Shown here: one piece after another, positions 24,803 through 34,499 of the stretch | Layout of the letters: every line of letters starts with the position of its first letter | Numbering within the stretch: the first letter of the stretch is position 1 | DNA from: Chlorops oryzae | Lineage: Eukaryota; Arthropoda; Insecta; Diptera; Chloropidae | DNA: 64,000 nucleotides | Reading direction: 5' to 3' | NCBI GenBank assembly: GCA_020466095.1 | Contig: CM035806.1 | Span: forward strand, 8,092,751-8,156,750 | Program-made: the position numbers and the translations under genes | The notes under the pieces: model-generated | Told to the model about the DNA's origin: nothing | Databases searched by the model: none | What the model saw: the letters and a program-made list of their open reading frames with translations, nothing else

Positions 24803-26211
24803 GTGTTGCTTTTGTGCAGTGTTATTTTCGAAAATTCAAAGTCGAAATTCCAAAATTGAATGTGAGTTATTGCAAAAAAAAAAAAAAAAGAAAGAGAAAA
24901 CAAAAAGGAAGAAAACAAGTTGAAAAATTTGTTTTTCTCTTTTCAGCTGCGATTTGTGAAAGCAATTGATATTTATTGCATATATTTCCTTGAAATCCTG
25001 GAATCGTCCAAGTGCTATCGAAAAGAAGGGAAATCCCTCCAGTTTTTTTTTTTTTTTTTTTTTTTTTATTGTAATGAAAATTGGCTTGAAGTTTCCCCAT
25101 GGTGAATCATATTGATTTTCATGCTCTATGCGAAGTTTATACGAAGATTAAAAAAAAATAAAAATTCAAAAAAAAAATAAATAAAAAATATTTGCAAAAA
25201 TATATATGGCTGATCAAATTCTGTGCAACCCTGTGTAGTAGTGTTGTTTCAGTGTTCCAAAAGTTTCTCTTTTTATGCCACACTCTACCTACATCTAAAT
25301 AATAGTTTCAACAATTTGGAGACTCCTCGCTCGTAGACTGCCTTACCAAGTGTCTATATTAAGTGATCTCGAAAGAAATGATCATAATATTTACTGTGCA
25401 AAAAGTGGATACAACTTTTGGTTGAATTCCTTTGAAAGAGAGAGAGAGAGAGAGTGAGAGAGAGCGAGAGAGCTTACATATATGTGAAAATTAGTTCGCT
25501 AAAAAAATTTCTCCCTGTGTATAATCCGATCAACAGAAGAGGATACATACAACATGTGTGTGTGGGTGTGTGTGTGAGTGCCTTCTAAAAATATTACACT
25601 TGAAAAAAGAAAAAAGAAAATTTTGCTCCTTAAAGTGTTTTTTTTTTTTCCAGTACACGAAAACTGTGAGCTTTTTCCGAGCGGGCATTGACTCGTGTCA
25701 AGGAATTATCATTATCAGCGAAGTGCTTTTTTCAATTCAATTTGAATTAGATTTGGAAAAAAAAAAAAATTATTTTTTTTTATAAAAAATTGTTGGCTTA
25801 AGCATGTTTTTTTTTTTTTGTTTATTAAGAAATGGTTAGGAAATTCGATGTAGCATTCGTTTTAAAATGATTTATTTTCAAAGTTTTGCGAATGTTACAT
25901 GATTTTCTAGCGATCAACGCACAACAACAACAACAAAAATATTCAAAGTTTTCGAATTTCAAATTATGGTATTATATAATTTATTGCTTAACATAATTGT
26001 GCTGGTGTTGCTCTTAGTTGTAGGGGAGCCCACGATGATGTATATACAGATTTGCAGTCACTCGAGAACTCGATCGCGACCGATCCTACTACTACGCTAC
26101 GCATTTCGAAGATTAGATCGTGTGAAGAAAAAAGAAAAAAAAAAATGCCATGCGATTTATGTGTAATTTCCTTCAGGGCGTCTACTCGCGAGTGTCAAAT
26201 TCTGCCATTAT
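24156..26211. other. Non-coding, homopolymer-rich
   Basis: Many A/T homopolymers, a GA run near 25437-25475 and GT-rich DNA near 25556-25580. No supported gene. Confidence 0.5.
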
Positions 26212-27522
26212 AAAGACTGTCCCAGAAATAACTGTCCTTTTGTTTTTTTTTTTTTTTATTGCAAAAAAACCAATGATGTTTTTTTAAAAATTCTTTCAGT
26301 TTATTATTAAGTGAACATTACAAAATAAATAAAAATTTTAATTACACTGAAAAAAATACACTTAAAAAAAATTATACACTTTTTTATTAAGGTCCTCCAT
26401 TCGGTTTTTTTACCGACCTTTCGTTCACCTTAGTGTATGCCCGACGCCATTTATGTCGAAATATTTCGATGTTCTTCGCAGTTTGTTTGGTCTTCTTAAG
26501 GTTCCTTTTCAATAAAGCCCAATATTTTTCGATTGGACGAAGTTCAGGGCAATTCAGAGGATTTGCTTCTCTTGGTACCACAGTGACATTATTGGCTTGG
26601 TACCAATCCATCGTTCTCTGGGCGTAGTGAGATGTTGCTAGGTCAGGCCAAAATAGTACTGAACCTTGGTGTTGACGTATAAAAGGCAGCAAACGCCGGT
26701 CCAGACACTCTCTGATGTAAATTTCGGTGTTGATTGTGCGATCCGTCACAAATTCCTTACTTCGAAGGTCACATTTGCAAATGGCCTGCCACACCATGTA
26801 TTTCTTTGGAAATTTGGTATGTTTTTCGGTGGTAAATTTAAAGGATGCTCCACCCATTCTAACCGCAGTATAATATCCGTGTCCAGGTAACTGCTTTAAA
26901 TCCGCTTTGCAATACGTTTCATCGTCCATGATCACGCAATCAAATTTGGGCAGGTAATCGCGATACAGTTTTCGAGCCACTCCTCTTGGCTTCGGCGTCC
27001 TTTTTTTCTGACCTATCAGGTACTTTTTGTACTTTATGTTATAGCTCCTTAGGTTGTAAAATTTTTTAATCCGTTGAACACTTGACTTCGATGTTCCCGC
27101 TTTTGCTGCCATATCATGAACCGAAGTGCCTGGATTCTGAGTAAACAGCCGCTTAACGTTCTGGGCCACCGCTTGGTTCGCTGGACCACTTTTTCTCCCT
27201 GATCCTAGTGTTTTTGATAAAGGGGTAAGCTGTCTGTATCGTTTTATGGTCCTACCGACAGTTTTTTCGCACACGCCAACTTCCTTAGCGATCTTTTTGT
27301 ACGTGGTGTTTGGATTTTCCAGGAGTTTGTAAATAATTGCTTTCCGCTTTTCTTCTTGTTGAGACGACATCTTTTCAGTAGCTCTTTTATTTTACGAATG
27401 ACTACTTTTTTTTAATCTGCAATATTTATACATTATTTCGGTACCAAATATGTTGCTATAGAGTTAACACTTTTTTATAAATAGCCTAAAAACAAAAGGA
27501 CAGTTATTTCTGGGACAGTCCT
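26212..27522 (-). mobile_element. Full-length DD37E Tc1/mariner-type element
   Basis: The ends begin AAGACTGTCCCAGAAATAAC and, on the other strand, AGGACTGTCCCAGAAATAAC; the inverted match continues through TGTCCTTTTGTTTTT with one mismatch. TA flanks both ends (26210-26211 and 27523-27524). Length 1311 bp. It contains one uninterrupted transposase gene on the minus strand. Confidence 0.92.
26387..27370 (-). CDS. IS630-Tc1-mariner transposase, DD37E type
   Basis: An uninterrupted 327-residue frame. The N-terminus holds helix-turn-helix segments (YKKIAKEVGVCEKTVGRTIKR; SVHDMAAKAGTSKSSVQRIKK). The catalytic domain has DDETYC, FWPDLATSHYA and NCPELRPIEKYWALLKR. The interval from the second Asp to the Glu of RPIE is 37 residues, which places it in the DD37E group known from mosquitoes and other insects rather than Tc1 (DD34E) or mariner (DD34D). 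It would cut and paste the element at TA sites. There are no stops or frameshifts, so the protein may be active or recently active; the C-terminus (KVNERSVKKPNGGP) may be slightly short for the family. Confidence 0.92.
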   Translation of the reverse strand: MSSQQEEKRKAIIYKLLENPNTTYKKIAKEVGVCEKTVGRTIKRYRQLTPLSKTLGSGRKSGPANQAVAQNVKRLFTQNPGTSVHDMAAKAGTSKSSVQRIKKFYNLRSYNIKYKKYLIGQKKRTPKPRGVARKLYRDYLPKFDCVIMDDETYCKADLKQLPGHGYYTAVRMGGASFKFTTEKHTKFPKKYMVWQAICKCDLRSKEFVTDRTINTEIYIRECLDRRLLPFIRQHQGSVLFWPDLATSHYAQRTMDWYQANNVTVVPREANPLNCPELRPIEKYWALLKRNLKKTKQTAKNIEIFRHKWRRAYTKVNERSVKKPNGGP

Positions 27523-27934
27523 TATATTACCAATGCATGTCTGATGGGGAGGAGGGAGGGTATACTTTGCATAACCTTTTACAAATAGTTTTTTTTTTTT
27601 TTTTACTGTAGTAAAAGGAAGAATGTGAGTGTGACGGGTGTGCCCATTACAGTGAGATTACCCTAGTGTATTTTTGGTGATTTGAAATGAGGGAACGTGT
27701 CCAAACTACGTGAACCATTTTTTTTTACTACTTTTTACATTCGAGAATCCCGAGGGATGTTTATTTTATTTTTTTTAAATACTTTTTTTATTTTCACTTT
27801 TTATAAATTTTGTTTTTTTTTTGGCCACTTTGTGTCCTACTCACTCCGAAACGTCGCGCCCAAATCGTCCGATTATTGAAATATACACTTCTCAGTATGT
27901 AAGTACCCAGCCGTTGGCCAACAGTGCCTACCGC
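27523..27934. other. Non-coding stretch, nothing recognised
   Basis: Poly-T rich; no gene seen. Confidence 0.5.
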
Positions 27935-28195
27935 CTACAAAGTATACGAGGTTGTAAGCGACCTGCCTACCAATAGCTTACAAAGTATACGAGGCTGTAA
28001 GCGACCTGCCTACCAATAGCTTACAAAGTATACGAGGTTGTAAGCGACCTGCCTACCAATAGCTTACAAAGTATACGAGGCTGTAAGCGACCTGCCTACC
28101 AATAGCTTACAAAGTATACGAGGTTGTAAGCGACCTGCCTACCAATAGCTTACAAAGTATACGAGGCTGTAAGCGACCTGCCTACCAATAGCTTA
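27935..28195. repeat. 43-bp minisatellite, six copies, two alternating variants
   Basis: Six tandem 43-bp units contain ACAAAGTATACGAGG, TTGTAAGCGACCTGCC and TACCAATAGC. Successive copies alternate strictly between GAGGTTG and GAGGCTG, so the real period is 86 bp repeated three times. Otherwise copies are identical, implying recent expansion. Confidence 0.95.
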
Positions 28196-29037
28196 CTTTA
28201 TATGGAGGTGGTAGGCGTTCACTCTACAAATCGGCCACGCTCGAAAAAAAAGTATACTAGAATGGTATATGAGGTCGTATGCATTTACCGCCTACGGCCT
28301 AGGAAATGTCATTGCTTCTGTAAACGGAATTTTAGCCGCTGGGTAAAGCAAAAAAAAAAAAAAAAAAAAACCGAATCTGACGCGATCGAGCAAATTCACA
28401 GTGCAGTATAACCTCAAAAATTAGAACTCTCACAAAATTCAAACTGTCCAGAAATTACAGTCGGTGGTCATATTCCAATGTATTACACACTCTGAAGTTA
28501 GACCCTAAATTTCTAGTTCTTACTATGTTAACGACTGAGAATTGGTAGAGATAATCTCTTAGGTGAAAAGTATCCCCCCCGCCTCCTCTCCGCCAAACAT
28601 TAATCTGATAATCCGATGCGATCGAATGGCTTCAAAAATCCCGTCTCGGGCTCCCCCTACTATCTTTCGAATTGATTTAAAACAAGTTTTTTTATTATTT
28701 TTTTTTTTTATTAAAAGTCATATAAAGTATTGATAAGAGTGATCGGAAGAATCATAAAATATATGTATAAATAAGTGTTTTAAAAGTGTAAGAAATTGAT
28801 CAAGAATTTAAATAAAGCATTAAAAAGTGTTCTTCTCTTCAAGTCTGGTATTTTTTTTTTTATTGTTATTCTTCCAATGGGAGGGAGATTGAAAACATTT
28901 TTGTATTGAAACTGTCGGAAAAGTTCAAGTGAAATATTTTTCAAAATAGGACTGAATATTGTAAAGGATTTATTATTATTATTATTTAGCGACTCACAAG
29001 GATCTAATGCGAAGTGTCATCGAGAGTGTTCTACAAA
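28196..29037. other. Non-coding stretch, nothing recognised
   Basis: Contains poly-A and poly-T runs and words shared with the minisatellite (CGCCTAC). A possible acceptor (TTATTATTATTTAG) ends at 28989, before the small frame at 29038. Confidence 0.4.
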
Positions 29038-29214
29038 ATGGTTCACAGACAGTCGACTTCGCCGGATTCGTGGAATTCACTAGAAGACTCACTAGTGGTG
29101 GCTGCTCACTCACAACACGTTGACGAAATGGCCAAGCGAACACAATTAAATCTTACTGTTAATGTGCTCAAACGAAATGCGACTGAATATCGAAAGTTAT
29201 TTTTAAATATTTGA
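29038..29214 (+). CDS. Small hypothetical protein, 58 aa
   Basis: ATG 29038 opens MVHRQSTSPDSWNSLEDSLV and continues through QLNLTVNVLKRNATEYRK to TGA 29212. Composition and codon pattern look more protein-like than the AT-rich surroundings, and an acceptor-like site lies 49 bp upstream. I do not recognise it. A second frame from ATG 29006 (MRSVIESVLQNGSQTVDF) overlaps it, so the true frame, if any, is uncertain. Confidence 0.3.
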   Translation: MVHRQSTSPDSWNSLEDSLVVAAHSQHVDEMAKRTQLNLTVNVLKRNATEYRKLFLNI

Positions 29215-29594
29215 AAAAAAAAGGCAAATAGAAAGAACGGTCGTAGGAGCAAGAGGAGGAGGAGGAAGTTCGTTGAATTTTTAATGATCCTTGATACTTT
29301 TTACGTTCATCTTCTTAATTTGAGAATGCTTTTATATTTTTATGTCTTTTTACTGACAAATTGAAAATTTAAGTCCTTTCACAAAAATATGTTGCATACT
29401 TTAAGGATAAGATTTGTTTGTATCATTGCTTATTTTGCTTTAACTCCATTAATTATAGAATTATAAGTTTGCCATTCATGCATTGATTTTGAAAACGTTT
29501 GTCTTATATTTTGTTTGGTAAGAATTCCTTAGATCCAATTCTGATATCCCCATCGGCAGCAGTCGTAGTGAGCGAGCGTTCAATTCATCATTAA

Positions 29595-30319
29595 GGGGGT
29601 CTTCTCATTGAGCAACTCTTTTTTTCGACTTTTTTTTTGCATTTATTTATAGCTTGGGTAGTTGTGAATATGCCCCTAAAAGGATTTTTTGAAATTCGAA
29701 ATAGTTTAGAGGATATAGCCTTCTTTGTCGAGCAAGATCTGCGCTAAAACGAGTAATTTTTGCGTTGCTTCAAACTTTAAACGCGTTTATCTCGAAACCA
29801 CGTTTTTCGAACTGGCGGCCATGATATCTCCAGTTCAACTGAACCGATTTTCATGAAACAAAGTGGAATCGACGCAGAATTGTCACCATTCTCGGGTGAA
29901 CCTCGACCATAATTTTAAAAAATTTTTTACTATTTTTTTTTTTACACTAAACTACAAAAAAAAAGCCCGAAATTGAAATTTTTTTTTGAATGGCCGCCAT
30001 TTTGTCAAAAAAAATCACAAAAATTAAGCTTGAGGTTCACCCGAGAATTACATCTATACTGATTATAACCCCGTTTTTTTTTTCCATTTCGGACGCTCCG
30101 GAGACCCGGAATCGTGGCACCTTTTTTTTCACCACCAACTTTGAAGTCTCATTACTTTTTGAACAGCCCACGTATCGAGGCAAAAAAAATTTTTTTTATT
30201 TACTTTGAACCTTTTGTAATACAATAAATAAAAAAAGTTTTCAATTATTCTTTGCGTTTTCAAATAAGAATTTTTTTAAAAAGGGTCCAAAAAAACGGGT
30301 TTTCAATGAGAAGACCCCC
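29595..30319. mobile_element. TTAA-flanked non-autonomous element (piggyBac-like), family 1 copy 1
   Basis: Ends GGGGGTCTTCTCATTGA and its complement are bordered by TTAA on both sides (29591-29594 and 30320-30323), the piggyBac-type target. 725 bp with poly-T runs and no transposase. The interior includes AAACGCGTTTATCTCGAAAC and GGCGGCCATGATATCTCC. The copy at 41252-41983 is nearly identical. Confidence 0.88.
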
Positions 30320-30469
30320 TTAACCACGAAATTTCAACAGTTTTTTTTATTTTATTTTTAAATGAATTTATTTGTATTTCATTGTGTGTTTTATTTACGA
30401 AGAAAGTGGTCGTGTGGTCTGTGAAATCAAAGACTCATAATATATTTTATGCTAATAAATTGTTATTTC

Positions 30470-31886
30470 TTAATCGTAGTAAATATAGTAGAGTACGGCT
30501 ATTGCGAAGAAATGTGGTGTATCGCAAATATATTTTAAATAACCGTCTTTGGTAGCGTCCCACAGAAAATTTGTCATCGCACAAAAACCTTGCATAACTT
30601 TTTCACCGATAGTAACAACGCATATGTAACGATATCTGGTCAATAAAAAAAAAAAAAAACAATGGTATTAAAAAAAAATTTTTCTTTTCATTTCTACAGT
30701 ATAGGCTGGTCTCCAGTTCGGTAAGGAATGTCAGCAGAAATTTTATATTTTTTTCTCCGAGGAAAAAAGGTAGTACTACAGAACTTTTTAGTGCAACAGA
30801 GGCAATCTATCATATGTCACATGTGTCAAAAAAGTGAAACGAAACACAGAAATTAAAAAGGCGCGATTATAAACGTTCAGAATAAAAAGCGCGCAAATTC
30901 TTCTACTCTCTTTAACAAGCGATATTAATTCGCGTTTATTCTCGTTTGAGAAATTTATTAAGCGTTTTTGGTTTTTTTTTGGGGGTTTTTCTCCATGTTT
31001 TTTTTGAAAAAACCCGAAAAATGGATGCACTATTTCTATACAATCACAACTGACCTACCTCCACTTGTCAAAATTTCTCCAAGAAACAATTCATTTGCAA
31101 TTATTTCTGCTGATAGCCTGGGTTACCGTGCACATTTTATGTCAAAAAAAAAAACGTATTAAAATATGTACTACTTTTTTGCCGAACTGGGGACTGCATG
31201 CAGAAAATTTCTTGAAGAAATATTTCTTAAGCATTTCTTTGGCTTTTTTTTTATATGGAGTTTTTCATTCCTTGGGGGAACTGGAGACCAGCCTATAAGG
31301 CTTGAATGGACAAACCGATCGTAATTCTTGGCCTTAATGCGTGTTTTTATCTCCTCGCTCAATTGTGTGCATAGGCCCAGTGAGTGCTTTTGTGAATACT
31401 GAAAATCCTCGAGTGCCCGTTCCATAACCTCTTTTATAATCTTTTCGCATATTTCGATGTTTAGGGGTACTTTCGGCTCCAGACGATATGTTGGCATGTA
31501 GCGGACCGCTTGCTGGAAAACGAATTTACAATGGCGGTTTATTTTTTTTTTTTATTTATTTAAATTTAATTATAATTATATGAATTTTTTTTAAATTTAA
31601 TTTGCAAATAGGAAATGTCCTCACCTGTTGTTTGTTCGTTGGCAAGTTAAAAGCCGCACTTGGTCGTCGCGTCTTGGTAACCGAAGCTCTTCGCTGTATT
31701 TAAAACGATAGGAAAATAGGGAAAAATAGATAATCTAATAAATTTCTTATTGGAATTTAATTGGTGGAAAGGGTTGAAATTCTTCTACACAGCTGAAGGA
31801 AGAGAAAAAGACACACCGAATGTGGAATGATGGTTTGTGGTTTCCATTTCGTATTCGTGATCGAAGAATATTTGAATATCGTGCAT
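30470..31886 (-). CDS. Tctex1-type dynein light chain
   Basis: Four minus-strand exons, 31815-31886, 31625-31693, 31316-31512 and 30470-30635, give 167 residues in frame. The third exon encodes MPTYRLEPKVPLNIEICEKI to EIKTRIKAKNYDR. The last encodes YRYICVVTIGEKVMQGFCAM, FLWDATKDG and FFAIAVLYYIYYD. This is the complete Tctex1 fold: two helices followed by a beta sheet with the family's IGE, W-D and F-A-x-x-x-x-Y positions. Such proteins are light chains of cytoplasmic or axonemal dynein and bind cargo or intermediate chains. The first exon (METTNHHSTFG, or the earlier in-frame MHDIQIFFDHE) and the GT|GTGTCT donor are the least certain parts. The exact paralogue is not resolved. Confidence 0.85.
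30702..31295. mobile_element. TA-flanked MITE in the last Tctex1 intron
   Basis: Ends TAGGCTGGTCTCCAGTTC and its exact complement, with TA on both sides (30700-30701 and 31296-31297), the Tc1/mariner-type target. 594 bp, no transposase. It accounts for nearly all of the 680-bp intron that separates the last two exons. Confidence 0.82.
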
Positions 31887-32730
31887 GTCTTCTCTTGTTA
31901 TTGGCTCAATAAATCAAAAATCAAACACATGGTGTAGTTTTACGGTAAGTCAATACGGATTATATTTCCCCCCCAGCCGCAGCCGCAGCAGACAATGAAT
32001 TCCTTTGCCAATTTGCAATTTATTAGGTTATATATTATATTGTGCATGTACATATATAAATATATGCACAGATTAATAACAATTCGATTAGAGCACATGC
32101 TATTGCGGTTGTTAGAAATTTTCGTTTTTTTTATTTTTTGCCTTTACCTTTTCACGTTCTTGGCCCATGCACAAGTTTACCAAATCATTCCAATTAGCTA
32201 CCGCCATCGCTGCAGGAGGAATGAAGCTATTAAACGAGCAACGAGCAACAGACAATAAACTGCAGCCTTTTGAAAAGGACATGTTGAATCAATATTATGC
32301 CATAGCGAAACAGAAATTGTAGACCATTTTTTTTTCTTCAACTTCAACTTCGTGGTTTTATTTTTATAAATTTCTTTTCATTTCATGTAACGGTAAAGGA
32401 GCAATCAAATAAAAGTTGGAACACGCAACTCAGAAATGGCAAGAAACTTTAATGAAATGCATAATGAGTTCATTTCCATTTCTTAAGGTTACGAAAATGA
32501 GAGCCCCTTCTGTGAGTTCGGTAAGTTATTTGTAGATTATTTGTGTTAAGGAGTTGGGGGTGATGTATTTGATATGTGGAATGCTCTCGTATATAAACAG
32601 TGCGCACTTGGATGGGTCTGGAGAAGAGAAAAGCAGTGGAATCCTTGAAGAAAACGGCACTCAAATCAATTTTTGATCTAATTAACCGTAATTTCCGAAT
32701 TGAAACGAGAAGAGAACGCTGATAGGAAAT
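31887..32730. other. Non-coding stretch, nothing recognised
   Basis: Upstream of the Tctex1 gene; would contain its promoter. No other gene seen. Confidence 0.4.
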
Positions 32731-32957
32731 CAGGGATGTCACGGAATCCGATAGCTGTCGGAATTGGAATTTTAGTCGGCTGAGTTTTCATATAAATATA
32801 TTTCATAGACACCCGGATAAAATAGGGTTCTGTGCAATTAAGATCCGATAATAGTTCCGATTCAAAATCAAAAACAAAAAAATTTGTAAATTCTGTATGG
32901 AATTTTTATCGGTTTTAATTCCGATTCCTACAGCTATCGGATTCTGCGACACCGCTG
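32731..32957. mobile_element. hAT-like MITE
   Basis: Ends CAGGGATGTCACGGAATCCG and GATTCTGCGACACCGCTG form an imperfect inverted repeat of about 40 bp around ATCCGATAGCTGT. No clear target duplication remains. Confidence 0.65.
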
Positions 32958-33549
32958 AATGATTTATCGAAAAAAAAATATTAAATATAATGCAGAGCAG
33001 AAGAAGAGGTCGACTGGAGGCTGTTGTGAGGCAATTGCAAGCAATGAGAAGAACAAGAAAGAAATCAGATCATAAACATCAAATTTATGTCACACGCGCA
33101 TCGATTGAGCAATATCAATAAATCGAAGTAAAGCTAAGATCAGACTATTTGGTAAAAAGCCAAATATTTTGTTAAATTTATTTGATTATTATTTGACAAC
33201 AAACGAGTGTTTGTTATTAACAACAAACAACCCTATCACACACGTTTCAAATTTGTACAAATATTTATCATTTTTCTGTTTAGTCAAATATGAACAAATA
33301 CATTTATGCCAAACACATTTGGGAAATATTTATCCCTATATCACACTATTTGGAACAATAGTGTTTGGTAAAAAATTTTTTATTTGGTGTTTTTTTGAAA
33401 ATTATTTGGTATTAAATATTAAATTAAAACAAGTAAAGAAGTTTACATCGGCTAAGCCGATTGCACACATACCTTTTCCTCAGCCTTAAATATGTTGAAA
33501 CATTACCTTAACAAAAATTCCTGCCCTTTTCGTTGTTCTAGCTACACAT

Positions 33550-33919
33550 TAGTGGTCCTCATGCAGTTTCGCAAATTTTACGAAGTGGGAAACTTTGCGA
33601 AATGGGAAATGAACTGTCAAAATTTGTATGGAAGAAATTTTACGAAGCGTGACAAACTTTCCCATTGGTTTTTGCTTCGCAAATCGTCGTTAGCTAGTGC
33701 GCATAGTAAGTTGGGGTGGGCATTCACAGTCAATCGCGTTTGACAAGCCTATGACTTATAGTACAAATGGTTTTAAACCTCAATTTGAAAAAGAAAGAGG
33801 CAGTGGGAAGATAGATAAGCTTTAATTAATTATATTCGAAGGGTCGCTCATAGAGCGTCGGAAAATTTGCGATCGCAAAATTTACGAAGTCTATTTGCGA
33901 ACCTGCATGAGGACCACTA
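33550..33919. mobile_element. Inverted-repeat element
   Basis: Ends TAGTGGTCCTCATGCAG and CTGCATGAGGACCACTA, followed inward by TTCGCAAA on both arms. 370 bp, no coding. Confidence 0.7.
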
Positions 33920-34038
33920 TTATCTGTGCTTCGATTTAGCTTCACAAATTCGAAATTATATTTAAGTAAAGATTTTTTGCGAATGGTGGTCTTGATCAAA
34001 TTTTAACCGTTTTAGAGGAAAAGGGTATAAAAAAAAAT

Positions 34039-34499
34039 ATGAAATACAAACAAGACGATTCGTTCAAATCACGTACGTTGAGAAAAATGTCTTCAAAAAG
34101 CAAATACGCAGCTTGTATTTTTGCTGCTTCTTGTTTATTGTTGGAAGAATACGAAGAGGATGAAGTACCAACAAAGAAAAGGACAACTTGGGTAAAGGAA
34201 TGGGTGGAAAAAAGAAATACGGAAGGGTGCTTTGCAAAATTGCTGCCCGAATTGCGAAGCACCGATTCGAAGGGGTATTTAAATTTCCTTCGAATATGTC
34301 TGAATGACTTCGATTTTTTATTGGATTTGGTTACTCCCCTTGAAAAAAAAAAGAGGACACCAAAATGAGAAAATATTTTCTGCCCGCGAAAGATTGGCAT
34401 TGGCGTTGCGATATTTCCTTCGAAAATATCTTCAATTTCTTTCCATGCAGCTTCTCGTTGATTTCTCATGCAATCTTTTAATTGAACATCCATAAGCAT
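34039..34499. pseudogene. PIF/Harbinger remnant: transposase start (+) meeting MADF-like end (-)
   Basis: On + from 34039 the translation (ACLLLEEY region; WVKEWVEKRNTEGCFAKLLP; YLNFLRICLNDFDFLLDLV) is the N-terminal part of a Harbinger/ALP1-type transposase. After a frameshift near 34350 it continues as FSARERLALALRYF, matching the usual S-x-E-E-R-LA-x-x-LRF stretch. At about 34430 it stops, and from 34499 on the minus strand the sequence reads MDVQLKDCMRNQREAAWKEI, which looks like the MADF/Myb-like partner protein that Harbinger elements encode on the opposite strand. The nuclease domain is absent. This is an internally deleted, non-coding element. Confidence 0.65.

Noticed and set aside
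27935..28195. CRISPR-like array
   Set aside because: Eukaryotic DNA, and the units are contiguous with no unique spacers: a minisatellite.
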